A DNA stretch of 64,000 bases from the NCBI GenBank assembly GCA_012184525.1, contig WOFQ01000018.1:605368-669367 (forward strand), in the 5' to 3' direction. The notes below the pieces were generated by a model that worked only from the letters and a program-made list of their open reading frames with translations, had not been told where the DNA came from and did not search any database. Origin of the DNA: Xenoacremonium recifei (lineage: Eukaryota; Ascomycota; Sordariomycetes; Hypocreales; Nectriaceae). How positions within the stretch are numbered: the stretch's first letter is position 1; every line of letters begins with the position of its first letter. Of the stretch, positions 45,133-56,571 are shown one piece after another. A program made the position numbers and the translations under genes.

Positions 45133-45788
45133 ATTTTTAAGATTATACTTCAATGACGGCCTTTTTGAACACCGGACTTCTGATTATAGTCTCTTTTCTG
45201 CACGGTAGCACCAGCCATGCTTTGGTTAAAAGCTTCTCTTAGATGTCGGAGAGCTTATTGTGAAGTTTGCAAATATTCTGTAGTAATCTGGACGTCATTT
45301 TTCCATAAAAAATCTATGAGGACTTTCGTTTGCCTGTGATAATCATGAGCCCTATATAAGGAAATACAGTTTGGGTACCCCTATTATCAACACTGTATCA
45401 TTACGAGGCGCTATGTCTGCTAAGCTATTCCTATTACCCGACGGACCTTAGAAGAAGTGATAAAGTCGAGCACAAATTTAGATATCGAGTAAGGTCTCTT
45501 GGCTGCCCCGATTTCCTTAATCATAAACTTCTTCCATTACATTCAGAAAAATCCTAGAATGTTATTCCTCGAAGCCATCAAGGTTCCAGTTGCAATAAAC
45601 TTTTGATGAAGCTGTTAGGGTCTCTGTGGCTCAAAAGTCGAACCTTTCCTTTAACTCGGGTTTAATCACGTCTCCCAGCCCACTTCTTTCCTTTTCTTAT
45701 TTTCACTCATTTATTCTGCGGTATTCACGATCCAGAAGAATCAATACAAACTTAACGAAAAGTCACCACTGCTTCAGCCATTCTGAAC
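45133..45788. other. intergenic region
   Basis: 656 nt, AT-rich, with the 3' flank of the SDR and the promoter of the 2EXR gene. Nothing distinctive. Confidence 0.45.
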
Positions 45789-46634
45789 ATGACTCTTCAA
45801 ACCTTTCACTCATTCCCCCGACTACCCATCGAGATTAGAAACCTCATCTGGGAGTTTTCAATCCGCCCACTGCATTACTCGGGCGGCATACATTACATGG
45901 ATCTGGAGTGGGATGATGCGTATCCTTGCATCCAGGTTACGCCTCCCACGCCAAACCTGCCTGTCTACAAACCCACATTTCCCGGACGTTCTTTCTATGC
46001 TTGGGATGATGGACTTTGGGCAGCCTGTAGGGAGTCACGGCAGATCATATTGAAGCGCATGCGCCAAGATTCGGGTTATGACTACTCATGGGTTGGACCA
46101 AGCAAGCCCCCAGCACCATGTCAGAGCCAGGTATGGCCTATCAAAATCCTGCCTCTTCGAGACATCAAGTGGTTTAGTAAGGAGGCTTTGGACGCTTCAT
46201 TCGCCAGAACCCACCCCCGTTGGTCCTTGTCTTTCTCCAATCTAGACAACAATTTCGCCTTCGACTTCGACCCCAGTTGGAACAAGAATTTTCCTACTGA
46301 TTTCGCAGACTTATGTATCGAGAGAAGTACACGGGGATTTATAGCCTCTTTGATCGAACGTATTGCGCGGGAAGACAAATGTGGCTTCATCTGGCTCATC
46401 GATAGAAGGGTTTCAGCACCGCAATCGCGAAGATTAAGAAGCAGGAAGGTATTCCGCGATTATGACAGGGAGTACATCTTGACCAACGAAAAAGATGAAC
46501 ACGTAAATGCCTGTGATTACGAAGAGAGCATCGGTTTTTTCAAGGAGAGGATGTTCGAGATTACTGAGATTTTTTATATGTATTGGCGGATTAGTAGGTT
46601 CTTAGGATTCTTAACACCTAGGCAAGACATTTAG
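45789..46634 (+). CDS. 2EXR-domain protein
   Basis: Single exon of 281 aa. The N-terminus FHSFPRLPIEIRNLIWEFSI followed by LWAACRESRQIILKRM matches the fungal 2EXR module (two E-x-R-like motifs: EIR and ESR), a short helical domain with an F-box-like start found in large ascomycete families. The remainder is Trp/Phe-rich without known motifs. Such proteins are often in multi-copy, fast-evolving families; their function is unknown. Confidence 0.8.
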   Translation: MTLQTFHSFPRLPIEIRNLIWEFSIRPLHYSGGIHYMDLEWDDAYPCIQVTPPTPNLPVYKPTFPGRSFYAWDDGLWAACRESRQIILKRMRQDSGYDYSWVGPSKPPAPCQSQVWPIKILPLRDIKWFSKEALDASFARTHPRWSLSFSNLDNNFAFDFDPSWNKNFPTDFADLCIERSTRGFIASLIERIAREDKCGFIWLIDRRVSAPQSRRLRSRKVFRDYDREYILTNEKDEHVNACDYEESIGFFKERMFEITEIFYMYWRISRFLGFLTPRQDI

Positions 46635-46842
46635 TTGAGCTCGCAGGTAGGAGATGAAAACAATGAGCCATTAATGCTTCATTTTCAGCATACCTATGTA
46701 TTTTCTTTCTCTTTCAGCTCTTCAGTCTCGGCAAGGATAAAATCCCCACAAGACAGTCTGGCTGTAAAAAGTTATTCTGAGTCAAATACAGGTATTTAAC
46801 CTAAGTCCCTGATCTCATCCCTGGTCTGAGTCCCCTATCTGA

Positions 46843-46900
46843 AGCCCTCATCTGAATGTCTCATCTGGACCCCTAGAGTTCTGAGACCCTAACCTTTGAA
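46843..46900 (+). repeat. left arm of a degenerate inverted repeat flanking the P-type ATPase gene
   Basis: It starts AGCCCTCATCTGAAT (46843) and ends CCCTAACCTTTGAA (46887-46900), immediately outside the 3' end of the ATPase gene. The matching arm is at 50263-50313. Confidence 0.4.
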
Positions 46901-46910
46901 CCGCCCTGAG

Positions 46911-49900
46911 TTACCATGCAATTTTGGCAACAATCGAACCCGGGAATTTCCTCACAACGAGCTTTCTAGTTTCATCGACAAAGAGAATTCCGAGGCCAAG
47001 GGGAACGGGAATAAGCCAAAACTCTATTGGCACTGACGCAGTGTCGAACAAATGTTGAATGCCTGGCACCTCTGTCACGAAGATAGCAATGAGGAGACTA
47101 ATTAGCATGCTGAGAAGTAGCCACGGGTTGCGCTTTGGTTTGGTGATGGGGTCAGCCTGGAAGATGCTCAAGCGACGGTTTCGTACGGCGAGGATATTTC
47201 CCCACTGAAGGAAGACAAGCGTCACAAAGTAAACACATTGGCCGGTGTTGTTGAACTTGACCAGCTCGTCTTGTGTGTAACCATGGTACCCCTCAGTGTA
47301 GCCCTCGTAAAGGAAGAAGAGGTCCGAGACAGGCATCTTCGCGTACTTGTACATGTAGAGGAAGAACATGGAGTGAGCAGTAATTGTTTCCATAAACCCG
47401 GTGAAGAGATACGCCTGCGCGTAGATCTTGGTGTTTATGAGATGGTCGTGTAAGTGGTTGCGAGGAGGCAGGGATAAAAGATCGAATTCCTCTTTCTCCA
47501 TGATGAGAGATAAGCTCAGGAAGAGATCGGTAAAAACGCAAATGATAATCATCAGGAATGCGCTTAACGGTAGAGGCACACCGAAGAAGACGTTGATAAT
47601 GACAGGCCAGATTTCAGACCAACTGCCAGCCGGTAATAGGTACGAGATGACTTTCTGGAGGTTCTGAAAGACAAGACGACCCAGACGTATAGCATCAACG
47701 ATGGAGTCGAAACGGTTGAGAAGGACGAGGTCTGCCGCCTCAATGGCAACGTCGCTGCCCGTAACAATCGCGACACCGACGTCAGCAGCTCGAAGAGCAG
47801 GAGCATCATTGACACCATCGCCGGTAACAGCAACAACGTTGTCGCGGGCACGCAGCTCAGTTACGATGCGAAGCTTCTGCTCTGGAGTGGTTCGAGCAAA
47901 GACAATTTCATCATAGGCACAAACGATGTCCCAGTCGCCTTGATTTAGTCGACCAAGATTCGAGCCCTCGAGGAGCAGGCTTCGGTTGATGAGGGGAGCA
48001 CGCTCTTTCTTTTTTTTCTTTGACTTGGACTCCTCCTCAGCCCCATGTCTCTCAGGGCATGTCGAAATGGTGTCAATGGTGTCAGGGTCGCCGCTGTGGG
48101 TGAAAATGCCAGTATTTCGGGCAATCGCCGCTGCAGTCAGGGCATAATCGCCAGTAACCATGAAGAATCGAGTTCCCGCTCGGCGGCATTGCTCGACGGT
48201 CTTAGGGATCTCAGGTCGGTGAGGGTCGATGATACCCAACATACCGATGATAGTGAGGTCATGGATGGCAGAATGGGTAACCTCATCACTGAAGGCATTG
48301 GTCCCAGAAATGGCGCGGGGAGTGATGAATTTCTCACACAAGACAATGACTCGCTCGGCTCGGCGAGAAGCATCGTCTTGGATCTGCTGAAATTTGCGTC
48401 TTGCTTCCTCATTGAGTGGCTCCACGGAGTTAGTCTCGGAAGACCAGTAATTGATGCAGCCAGAGAGCAGGATATCTGGCGCTCCCTTGATGATTGCACG
48501 GTATGTTCCCCTACTGTCATTAGACTCGAAGAGCGCCAGCATCCATTTGTTTTTGGAGTTGAAAGGAACTTCAAAAACTCGGGGATGTGTTTTTTTTAAA
48601 TCATCTCCTCCGGCACTAGAGGCTGCGAACCGAAACACGGCGCTATCGGTGGCATTCCCTTGAATAGTTCGCTCATGAATGGGAAGATGAATTGTAGTCG
48701 GCTCGAATGATGCGTCGTTGCAAAGAAGAGCAGCGCGTTGCATAGCCATAGCAGCCTGGCTAGACTCAGTGCCCTTGAAGAACCGCTGGAAGTCATCTAC
48801 AGATTCAAGCTTTTCGTCGACGAAGGCGACTGAGTTGACAAACATCTGATTCTGTGTCAGGGTTCCCGTCTTGTCGGAACAGATGACATTCACGCAACCG
48901 AGAGTCTCAACGGTCGATAGGCCTTTGGGCAAGACATCGACGGTCTTCATGCGACGGGCGACCATCATGAGTGTCAAAGCAACAGCCACAGGCATTCCCT
49001 CGGGGATGAAGGCCACGACACATGCCATAACATTGACAAGCATCGCCGGTACACTCAAGAAATGTGCGTGATCAACTCGCAACCAGCCAGCCCACGTCAA
49101 GAGAATGAGAAGAGCGAGTAATATGGTCATGCAGACAATGATCTTGACAAAGCGAGTAATTTCTTGCTGGATCAGAGCGGCAGAGTCCTTGACGCTAGCA
49201 GTCGAACTTGCGATGCGACCCATGACGGTTCGTGCGCCGGTGAGGATGACCACACCAACACCGTTACCGTTCATGACTGTCGTTCCCATCAAAGCAATAT
49301 TGCGACTCTCGAGAAAGTTGCGATCAGTTGCTTCGACGGTACCTTCAATCTCGTCTGACTCGCCAGTGAGGACGGAGCGATCGAAGCGAATGTCGCCAGA
49401 ATGGCTAATAAGTCGGAGGTCAGCGGGAACCTTGTCGCCCATTTGAAGATGGATGATGTCGCCGGCAACAAGACCGATTGTGGGCAGACGCTTGAGGTCT
49501 CCATCCCTCTTGACCATGGCAAAGGAAGGAAGCAAGTCGAGGATTGCGTTCATGGTCTTTGCCGTGGACCAATCTTGGAAGGCGGAGAAGCCGGCTTGAA
49601 GGAAGATGACGATGAGGATGAGGACGGCAAGGGACAGGTTCTGGACAGAAGGCGGGTTACTCAGGGGCTGCCAGCAGATGAAAAAAATGATGGCGCCAAT
49701 CCAGAGGACTGAGCAGAAGCCACCAAAGATGTACTTCAAGACCCTTTTGATGTAGTTTGTCTTGGGATGTGGAAGCGTATTGCTACCATCGCGCTCCAAA
49801 CGGACCGCAGCAGCGTTCCCAGACAACCCCTCGTCTGGACTGACGTTGAGTTGCTGGCACAGCTGCTCGACCTGAAGCTCGTGGTATTGGAGGTTGGAAA

Positions 49901-50240
49901 AGTAGTCTTCATCTTCCTTGTTCTTGAGAGTCTTAAGGTCCTTGACCTCTTCGGTTTCGTGTTGTTTCGCTTCGGTGACCTGAATAGAAAGGGTACGGTA
50001 TTCAATCTGAACGCCTGAATAGGGCGAGGCGGGATGGATGCGGCTGCGGGAGCTTGCGCGTGATTGCGAGCGTGAGCGACGACGAGATAAAGACCGAGTG
50101 CGGGCTCGACCGAGACGGGCGTCCTGGTCATTGGAAATAGCATTCCTATCGTATCGACCATCTTGAAAGGTAATGCGGAGATTCTGGGCGGCTTCCAGAT
50201 CGGCCTCCTCCTTGTTTCCTTGAATGTCCGGGTCTGCCAT
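46911..50240 (-). CDS. type IIC P-type cation ATPase (Na,K-ATPase alpha-like)
   Basis: Single intronless exon of 1109 aa. After an Arg/Ser-rich N-terminus come YHELQVEQLCQQLNVSPDEGLS (cation ATPase N domain) and FGGFCSVLWIGAII. Hallmarks in order: LTGES near residue 293 (actuator loop), FIPEGMPV near 412 (M4 ion-site helix), CSDKTGTLT near 450 with the phosphorylated Asp, and TGDGVNDAPAL near 803 (hinge). A C-terminal six-helix bundle ends in GILFVDETRKLVVRKFPG. The N-terminal and M1 regions resemble animal Na,K-/H,K-ATPase alpha subunits more than fungal ENA pumps, so subfamily IIC is my call. No beta subunit gene is nearby. The ion is not determined; Na+/K+ is inferred. Confidence 0.9.
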   Translation of the reverse strand: MADPDIQGNKEEADLEAAQNLRITFQDGRYDRNAISNDQDARLGRARTRSLSRRRSRSQSRASSRSRIHPASPYSGVQIEYRTLSIQVTEAKQHETEEVKDLKTLKNKEDEDYFSNLQYHELQVEQLCQQLNVSPDEGLSGNAAAVRLERDGSNTLPHPKTNYIKRVLKYIFGGFCSVLWIGAIIFFICWQPLSNPPSVQNLSLAVLILIVIFLQAGFSAFQDWSTAKTMNAILDLLPSFAMVKRDGDLKRLPTIGLVAGDIIHLQMGDKVPADLRLISHSGDIRFDRSVLTGESDEIEGTVEATDRNFLESRNIALMGTTVMNGNGVGVVILTGARTVMGRIASSTASVKDSAALIQQEITRFVKIIVCMTILLALLILLTWAGWLRVDHAHFLSVPAMLVNVMACVVAFIPEGMPVAVALTLMMVARRMKTVDVLPKGLSTVETLGCVNVICSDKTGTLTQNQMFVNSVAFVDEKLESVDDFQRFFKGTESSQAAMAMQRAALLCNDASFEPTTIHLPIHERTIQGNATDSAVFRFAASSAGGDDLKKTHPRVFEVPFNSKNKWMLALFESNDSRGTYRAIIKGAPDILLSGCINYWSSETNSVEPLNEEARRKFQQIQDDASRRAERVIVLCEKFITPRAISGTNAFSDEVTHSAIHDLTIIGMLGIIDPHRPEIPKTVEQCRRAGTRFFMVTGDYALTAAAIARNTGIFTHSGDPDTIDTISTCPERHGAEEESKSKKKKKERAPLINRSLLLEGSNLGRLNQGDWDIVCAYDEIVFARTTPEQKLRIVTELRARDNVVAVTGDGVNDAPALRAADVGVAIVTGSDVAIEAADLVLLNRFDSIVDAIRLGRLVFQNLQKVISYLLPAGSWSEIWPVIINVFFGVPLPLSAFLMIIICVFTDLFLSLSLIMEKEEFDLLSLPPRNHLHDHLINTKIYAQAYLFTGFMETITAHSMFFLYMYKYAKMPVSDLFFLYEGYTEGYHGYTQDELVKFNNTGQCVYFVTLVFLQWGNILAVRNRRLSIFQADPITKPKRNPWLLLSMLISLLIAIFVTEVPGIQHLFDTASVPIEFWLIPVPLGLGILFVDETRKLVVRKFPGSIVAKIAW

Positions 50241-51639
50241 TTTTCTTTGTCTTGACTTTTTGAAGGTTAGGGATGTAGATGATAAGTCTTGGTCAAGGAT
50301 TCGGATGAGGGCTTTGAATTAGGGATTCAGGTGAAGGTTTGGGTTGGGTATTTGCTCTTAGGGCTTCGGGTTAAGGTTAAGGTGAGATGTTTGGGTTAGG
50401 TGTTTTGTTTATAGTAATTGTTAAAAGTCATACCGTTCTGACACTGGGTAAACGCGTTGGGTGCGCGATAGTCAGACTGTATTTGTCGCGTGCGGGATTG
50501 TGACACAAGGGACTCAGAGACAAGTATAGGAGTGAGCAATCAAGTGCGCAGTGGCGTTACGGAAACAGTTGCGGAAGAGAAAGTTTCAGTCTGGATTAGC
50601 AGCGAGATGGAGGCGAAAGGTCTACTACAATCGCTTCTACAAAATTTTCACTGTTCAGGAGGCCTCTGCCTCAAATACCTGCGATCGCGGTAGAGGGGAA
50701 ATGATGTGACTGGCTCCGCCCCTTTGTGCCGAGTACTTGGATGTTCGCTCGTGATGCCAAACCTGGAGGAGGTACTAGAGACTCGAGGGACTTTCCCCCT
50801 GCTATTTGTAGAGGTTGGCATCGGCTAAGGAATAATTATCTCGTAAGCCGCGGCAGCACCATTGTGCTGAGAGATTTTCCTGACTTGCTCTCGCTTCCAC
50901 GGTGAGGGTTCACGCCTCAGACGAAGTTGGACAAGCTCGTCCGTTGGCGCGCCTCTCGGGAGGTGGGGAGGGTTAAGGGGGAACTTTTGAACGTGTGATG
51001 GCAGCAGACACGGCAACATCGAACACCGTGATAGAATGAAAGAGCGGGAGGAAAAGAAAAGAAATTGCTCGTCTCCTTAATTTAATACAATAATTTCATG
51101 GCGCATCGCAGAACAAAATCAAGGTACCAAGGGGGTCGAATTTGAGACCTCGTTAGTATTCAAGTTAAACCCATTGACGTGGATGTAGCCGGCTTGGCAT
51201 CGTAATAGCGCGTAACAAAGATGCCAAACTCGGCAGTGGCAGTGCTCGACATGCTCCAGCTCCATCATTGGTCAACCCTTGAAGATCAGAGACTTGGACC
51301 CTGGGACCGAAGACTCCCAACCCTGGAACACGAGACTCCACCCCCGGGCCAAAAAATCCAATCGCTCAATTGTCATTATACATAGTTTGGTCTTCGCCAT
51401 CCCGCCGAAATATCTTAATGAAATGCCTCATACAATGACCAGAAAATCAGGATTTTGTGCACTCAAAGGGCCGGACTCTGGATCGCGGCTTGGATCACGC
51501 GCAGTAAGAAAACCACAGCCCCGTTGTCACATGCCTGAAAGCATGCCGAATTGCTGTCGTTACTGGCAATTGACGTGCCCCCCCAACCGGGAGTTCCTGG
51601 ATTCTTCTGTCTCTGCGGTGCTGTAGCCCTTTTCTCAAT
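50241..51639. other. gene-free interval with G-rich, telomere-like words
   Basis: The first 170 nt (50263-50400) hold many GGGTTA/TTAGGG-like words, including GGGTTAAGGTTAAGG, on the plus strand. The rest contains short unrecognised frames. It includes the ATPase promoter and the 3' flank of the next regulator. Confidence 0.45.
50263..50313 (-). repeat. right arm of the degenerate inverted repeat flanking the ATPase gene
   Basis: Read on the minus strand it begins AGCCCTCATCCGAAT (from 50313) and ends CCCTAACCTT (to 50263), matching the left arm with similar spacing (41 versus 44 nt between the two words). Confidence 0.4.
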
Positions 51640-54377
51640 CTATATCATATCATTGATAATACTCAATGCGGTGCACGGAAGCAGTGTACTCCATTGCTCT
51701 TCCGTTTCATCCAAGAACCATCCAAACGAGTCATATTCCTGTCAGAATTTGGTCAGAATCTTGGGTCACTTGTTCGACTTGAAGGCCTTACCTCATACGG
51801 GTAGCTGTAAGCATCGTAATAAGATGGTGTATGCGTTACGAGGGTATTTGAAGTTGGCGTTCTCTCAGTATTGTTTAAAGAGCTGGCCTTCTCCTGGCCT
51901 GGTGACTCTTGATTCACAGCAAGATGGGCAAATTGGCAGAGATCCTTCGTGAATGACATGGAGAGTTGGAAGTCGGTCTTGTAGGCGAGGCTAGAGAAGT
52001 ATCCCTGTGCAATGTCTAAATGGATGTCAGCTTTTCATGGTTCTGTTAACATATAAGTACGTACCTAGAATTACGAGATCTGATTTCGCATCTGCTGAGC
52101 CCCGTAGCATGCATATGAAAAGGTTGATGAAGCTGTAGATTGGTATATAGAGTGCGATTCTGGGAGTATTCATCTTAATATCTTGTATCTCCGCAAGTAG
52201 AGATTTGACAGGGAACCGCAAGATGAACTTACAGTGATGAACAACTAGCGTCAATATGTATCTGTCTTGTAGCCAGAATCGCCGACCGAGACACACTGGC
52301 AACCGACTCTGCCGAAGCCTCAACTTGAGCAAGGGCTGCAGCATCTCCCTTTGCAAATGAGCTTATACTTGACCAAGGATAAGCTAAAGGCATGTTGATA
52401 TCCATGACCAGCGAGATGTAGTGACCTTGTAGCGATTGAGCTTGGCCTAAGGTGAGGTTGTTTGGAAGCTTATCAGTCTCAAGTGACATATCTAGGGAGA
52501 AGCCCCTTCGTTCTGCGCAACGCTTTACTTTATCGAGCTCTCGTCGCAGACTTCTCACGGCTTCCAACAGTTCAGCAGGCGTCTGTCGCAAGGCGCGAGC
52601 ACTGGAAAGGCGTTTTCTGGCAGAAGAAGTGAGCCGCGTCAAGTCAACTAAGATGTGGCAGTATATTGTATCGCCAAGCTTTCCGCTCAGCGCAGTCGGG
52701 GGCACTTGGCAGCTGATTTCATCGTCGTCCATGACCTGAGCAAAGGTTAGTATCACGATTCTCGAATTTAGTAGGAGTATAGGTTACCGAAGGGCGGCCT
52801 GAGCGTGAGCAATTCTGTTTCTCCAAACAGTAAATAGACCAAAACAGCCAATTGCGGTGGGTTATATCCTGGGGAGAGATGTCCCAAGACCGCGCAGGCC
52901 GTCTGTGCAGGCCTTTCGAGCAAGCAAACCGTACGGCAACAGAGCACAGCATGTACTGCAAGGACGTATTACCCAGCCCTTCACTAAAGTACGCCTAGAC
53001 TGTATATTAAGCGTCGATAACAAACCTCTATCACCTGTAGCTTGCTTACCAGTAGTATGAGAGCCTGCACTGACATAAAAGATCCTCTCAAAAAGATTGC
53101 CTCTGTGTATACAGACAGCGAGTTCTCAAAAAATCCCCACGCAGGTCTAGAAGCCTCGCTGAAGCTGACTGTCTTTGCAAGTGCCATTTTACAGCCTGTA
53201 GCGAGAACAATGTTCCGCAAAGCATACCAGGCTTTATCGTCCGGCATAGTTCCACTCAAGTGTGCTCGGAGACGTGATTCGAATCGAGGCCTCTCCACAA
53301 TACAGAAAGCTTGTTCAAGTGCTTCTTCAAAGAAGGCTGAAGACATTATCAGCGACAGAACAGGAATCTTCGGAGTGTCTCTCTGGGCACGTACCATTAC
53401 TATATTTCCATGCATCCTCCGCCTTGGGATCTGGGATGCGAGAAGTCGGCGAGCTAGAACTCAATTTGAGCATCTTTGCCACATCAGTGACAATGAGTGT
53501 AGCTACGCGTCTAAAGTCTGACGATTTCAACCTCGAACAGATCCAGTCCACGGCTGGTCGGGAGCAAAAAGACATGAAACTTCGAGGGCCTAAACGTAAA
53601 ACGATAATTAGTCCCACTGCTACCTTAGGCAAGAGTTCGAGTCTGAGAGTACCATAGTATTCAAGATTTGGCTAATAAGTCAGTCAGTGAACTTACCTAC
53701 TGGTAAAGAAAAGTTCGACTTACTGTCTCTGTGGCATACACACTACCATCTTCTTGATCTTTCTCTTGTCTATCAGTATTGATTGGAGATGTGCTAACAT
53801 CTCGATGGACGTCATGATCCACTGGAGGTTGCTGATGGGGTTCATAATGAAGAAAGGTTAGTGGTTGCAATTGCGGCATGCGAGGTTGTAATGGCCCAGT
53901 TGATGCTGGAGACTCTCGGCTCTGATATGGAACAATGTCCTGAACAAGGTCAGTATGGACATTATGACTTCTGTAGAGTTCGTTGGGCATAGTTCACAAG
54001 AGCAACTAAGCCAAACACTACTTACAGGGACTTTCTGATGGCCAACGACCTGCAGTTCGCGCCCGCTGAGCGCTGCTGGCGACTCAGCCCCATCAACCGT
54101 CGACTGGAGCATGTCTTCGACTTGGCGAAGTCGACGGACCAAATCACCCGGGCCCTCATTACCGGTAGTCGCCTGGCGGGGACGACGTCTTGCGATGACG
54201 ATGCATTCCTCGGCCCGATCCTGGCAATTGGCACATGGAATACCCCCATTGCCTGCCGAACCCTTTAGTATTCAAGGACAATTACCGACGGCACGGAGAG
54301 ATGAGGGGTGACGCACAGCGTATCTTCTTGGCTCGGCACGCTTTGCAGGCCAGTGCTCTTCTGCTCTTCGGCGGCAT
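51640..54377 (-). CDS. Zn2Cys6 transcription factor with fungal_trans domain, probable cluster regulator
   Basis: Ten exons: 54377..54317, 54252..54026, 53939..53724, 53671..53395, 53336..53050, 52994..52788, 52735..52233, 52159..52065, 52015..51792, 51738..51640 (731 aa). The first intron (GTGCGT...ACTAAA...CAG) splits the third Cys codon; spliced, the cluster is CKACRAKKIRC-NGGIP-CANCQDRAEEC at residues 11-37, spacing C-X2-C-X6-C-X5-C-X2-C-X6-C. A short coiled-coil-like RRLRQVEDML follows. The middle-homology domain has YMLCSVAVRFACSKGLHRRP, NWLFWSIYCLEKQ, RSGRPS|VMDDDEISCQVP, as in xylanase-regulator-type fungal_trans proteins. It is divergent from an FAD monooxygenase across 437 nt containing two inverted CGG sites, so control of that gene and itself is likely. 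Confidence 0.88.
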
Positions 54378-54575
54378 CGGAGCGACAATTATGGGTAAGA
54401 CACTTCCAATCATCTGATGTAACGAAAAGCTCTGAGTCTCAAACAACGCTGGATCAATTCAGAGCCAAAAAGAAGTTGCGGGGGCCTTGATTTCACAAAT
54501 AACATTTCCCAGTCTTTCGAATTGGTTGCTCGGAGGAGTTGAGTGAGTCGGACTCGGTGCGAACTAAACCTGTTC

Positions 54576-54599
54576 TGTTCGGCTGTCGAATACCGAACA
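54576..54599. promoter_or_regulatory. inverted CGG-N10-CCG site (perfect 7-bp arms)
   Basis: TGTTCGG, ten bases, CCGAACA: fully symmetric arms in the shared promoter of the regulator and the FAD monooxygenase. Inverted CGG triplets with N10-N11 are the classic target of Zn2Cys6 dimers (Put3, Gal4). Confidence 0.7.
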
Positions 54600-54602
54600 A
54601 AT

Positions 54603-54614
54603 CGGGCTAGCCCG
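54603..54614. promoter_or_regulatory. palindrome CGGGCTAGCCCG (CGG-N6-CCG)
   Basis: A perfect 12-bp palindrome three bases from the previous site, with the N6 spacing known from Ppr1/UaY-type factors. It may be a second operator or a coincidence. Confidence 0.5.
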
Positions 54615-54814
54615 CAACTGATCCCGTCTACTAGATAATGCCCGTGTAGATGGCCGCAACGCTTTGTGGGAGGGCCTAAATAGTAAGTACATGAAATTCA
54701 TCATTATTTCCAATAGAATATATAACCAGTTATTCGTGTCATAAAGAATCGTACATTTGGTGCATCCCATGCTCAAATACTATTATGCAATAGGGATTCT
54801 TGGAGAAAGATACG

Positions 54815-56246
54815 ATGATCGAAAACATTATTATCGTCGGAGCCGGACCATGCGGTCTCCTCTTAGCTCTAATGCTTGCTCAGCGCGGCATCAAAGTCCA
54901 GGTATTGGAGGCTTTGGATGATCTGGACCAGAGACCACGAGGTGTTGGCTATGGGCCAGCAGCAGTAGCGTTCGTTTAACTTCCTTTTTTTTTTTGGCCA
55001 TATACTTCTGCACGGCTAATCTATAGATGACAGAGTGCTTCATCGAGCTCGGGTACTCGGAAAAGTCCGAGAAAAGGGCCTAACCCCTGACTCAATGACA
55101 TGGAGGAAGTTAGACGGCACCCCTATCAAGATTTTGCCTGGTTTGAGCAGTCTTGGCGAAAAGAGCTCCGTGATTCTTCCAGTTGAGGATCTCACGCGAA
55201 TTCTGTATGAAGAGGTCATTGAAGAGCAAAGTGTGAGTGTCCTATTCAAACACAAGGCCTCCTCTGTCGGGCAAACGGTGGACAAAGCCTGGGTGAATCT
55301 CGAGAATGGTGGCAAGCTGGAGGCCAACTTCGTCGTTGGTTGTGACGGAGCCTCAAGTGTTGTTCGTAAGACTTTATTCGGAAGTAGCTTTCCCGGAAAG
55401 ACGTGGGATAAGATCATTGTGGGAACAAATGTACGTCCTTATCTGTAACCTCGGGTTCGTTGGAACAGACCTCATTGTACATGTTGCAGGTCAAGTACGA
55501 CTTTCAGAAGTATGGCTGGAAGGATATGTCCTGGGTTATTGATCCGAATCATTTCGCTGTTCTTTGCCAGATCACTCAAGACGGTATTTGGAGGGTCTCT
55601 TATGGAGAAGAAGCCGGGCTCTCACAAGAAGAGCTGAAGGAGCGCTTACGAGAGAAGATGAAGATTCTTCTCCCAGGAAACCCAGAGCCAGATCAGTATC
55701 AGGTGGTTCGCTTTAGTCCATATGCAATGCATCAGAGATGCGCCGAGCACATGCGTGTCGGTCGCATTCTGCTCGCCGGAGATGCGGCTCATCTCTGTAA
55801 TCCGATGTAAGTTTCAACTACCTTCCTTATAGGGCAGTATTGAGCACATAACTCGGTTAACACGTCCCAGGGGAGGTCTTGGTCTTACGACTGGGGTGGC
55901 CGATATTGGGAGTCTGGTCGACTGTTTCTATGGTATACACGATAATCGAGCAAGTCTGGATATTCTCGACAAGTTCGACAAATTTCGGCGTAATATTTTC
56001 TCTACAGTTACGGATGTCAACTCAACTGCCAATCTCAAACGGGTTCGGAGCGAGGTAGATTCGCTTCTTGATGGCAAAGACCCCTTCTTTGCTCTTCTAG
56101 ACGCTGCTGAGAAAGACCCAGGCCTATACGGGAAGCTCTTCGAGGTATGAGGATCTCATTCAGTGCACGTTTCGAATGCCTACTGACTGGCTTAGATGGA
56201 AATGAAACTTGCGGCTGACTTAACCCGCTTCTATAATGAAGTATGA
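54815..56246 (+). CDS. FAD-dependent monooxygenase (aromatic hydroxylase fold)
   Basis: Exons 54815..54969, 55034..55430, 55490..55806, 55871..56144 and 56196..56246 give 397 aa. IIIVGAGPCGLLLALMLAQRG is the GxGxxG dinucleotide loop; LEALDD with its Glu binds the ribose; VVGCDGASSVVRK is the DG motif; GRILLAGDAAHLCNPMGGLG, formed across intron 3, is the GD motif with the flavin-contact Pro. This is the PHBH/UbiH-type class that hydroxylates phenolic or related rings using NAD(P)H and O2. No signal peptide or membrane anchor. It is the probable first step of the cluster and is divergent from the Zn2Cys6 gene. Substrate unknown. Confidence 0.9.
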
Positions 56247-56571
56247 TTGTACAATCTCGTCATTAGTGCCAACGAGAGTAGCGAATGAGATATTGAAGAT
56301 CCTAGTTCAGCTCTATGTCATTTGATACACCGAACAGGAGAAAGAAGTAAAGAAAAACTTGGGCTTATACAACAAACATCTCTCCAAATAGCCGGCGTCT
56401 TTTTACACTGTAAGCTCAGTGTTGCTTGGTTGAGCAGTTGAGAACAAGAGACAAGTCACAAGTCAGCAACATGGGTCAGACTTAGGGATTAGGACTTTTA
56501 CGAGGGTCAATGTGGATATCGGACAGCAAGGAACAAATGAAGAATCATAGTCTCTCATTAATGGAAGTTAA
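56247..56571. other. 3' flanks of convergent genes
   Basis: 325 nt between the ends of the monooxygenase and the cupin. It has no inverted CGG site, in contrast with the promoters around it. Confidence 0.5.

Noticed and set aside
44743..45153. 136-aa minus-strand open frame
   Set aside because: Shadow of the SDR second exon, which has clear catalytic motifs in the plus frame.
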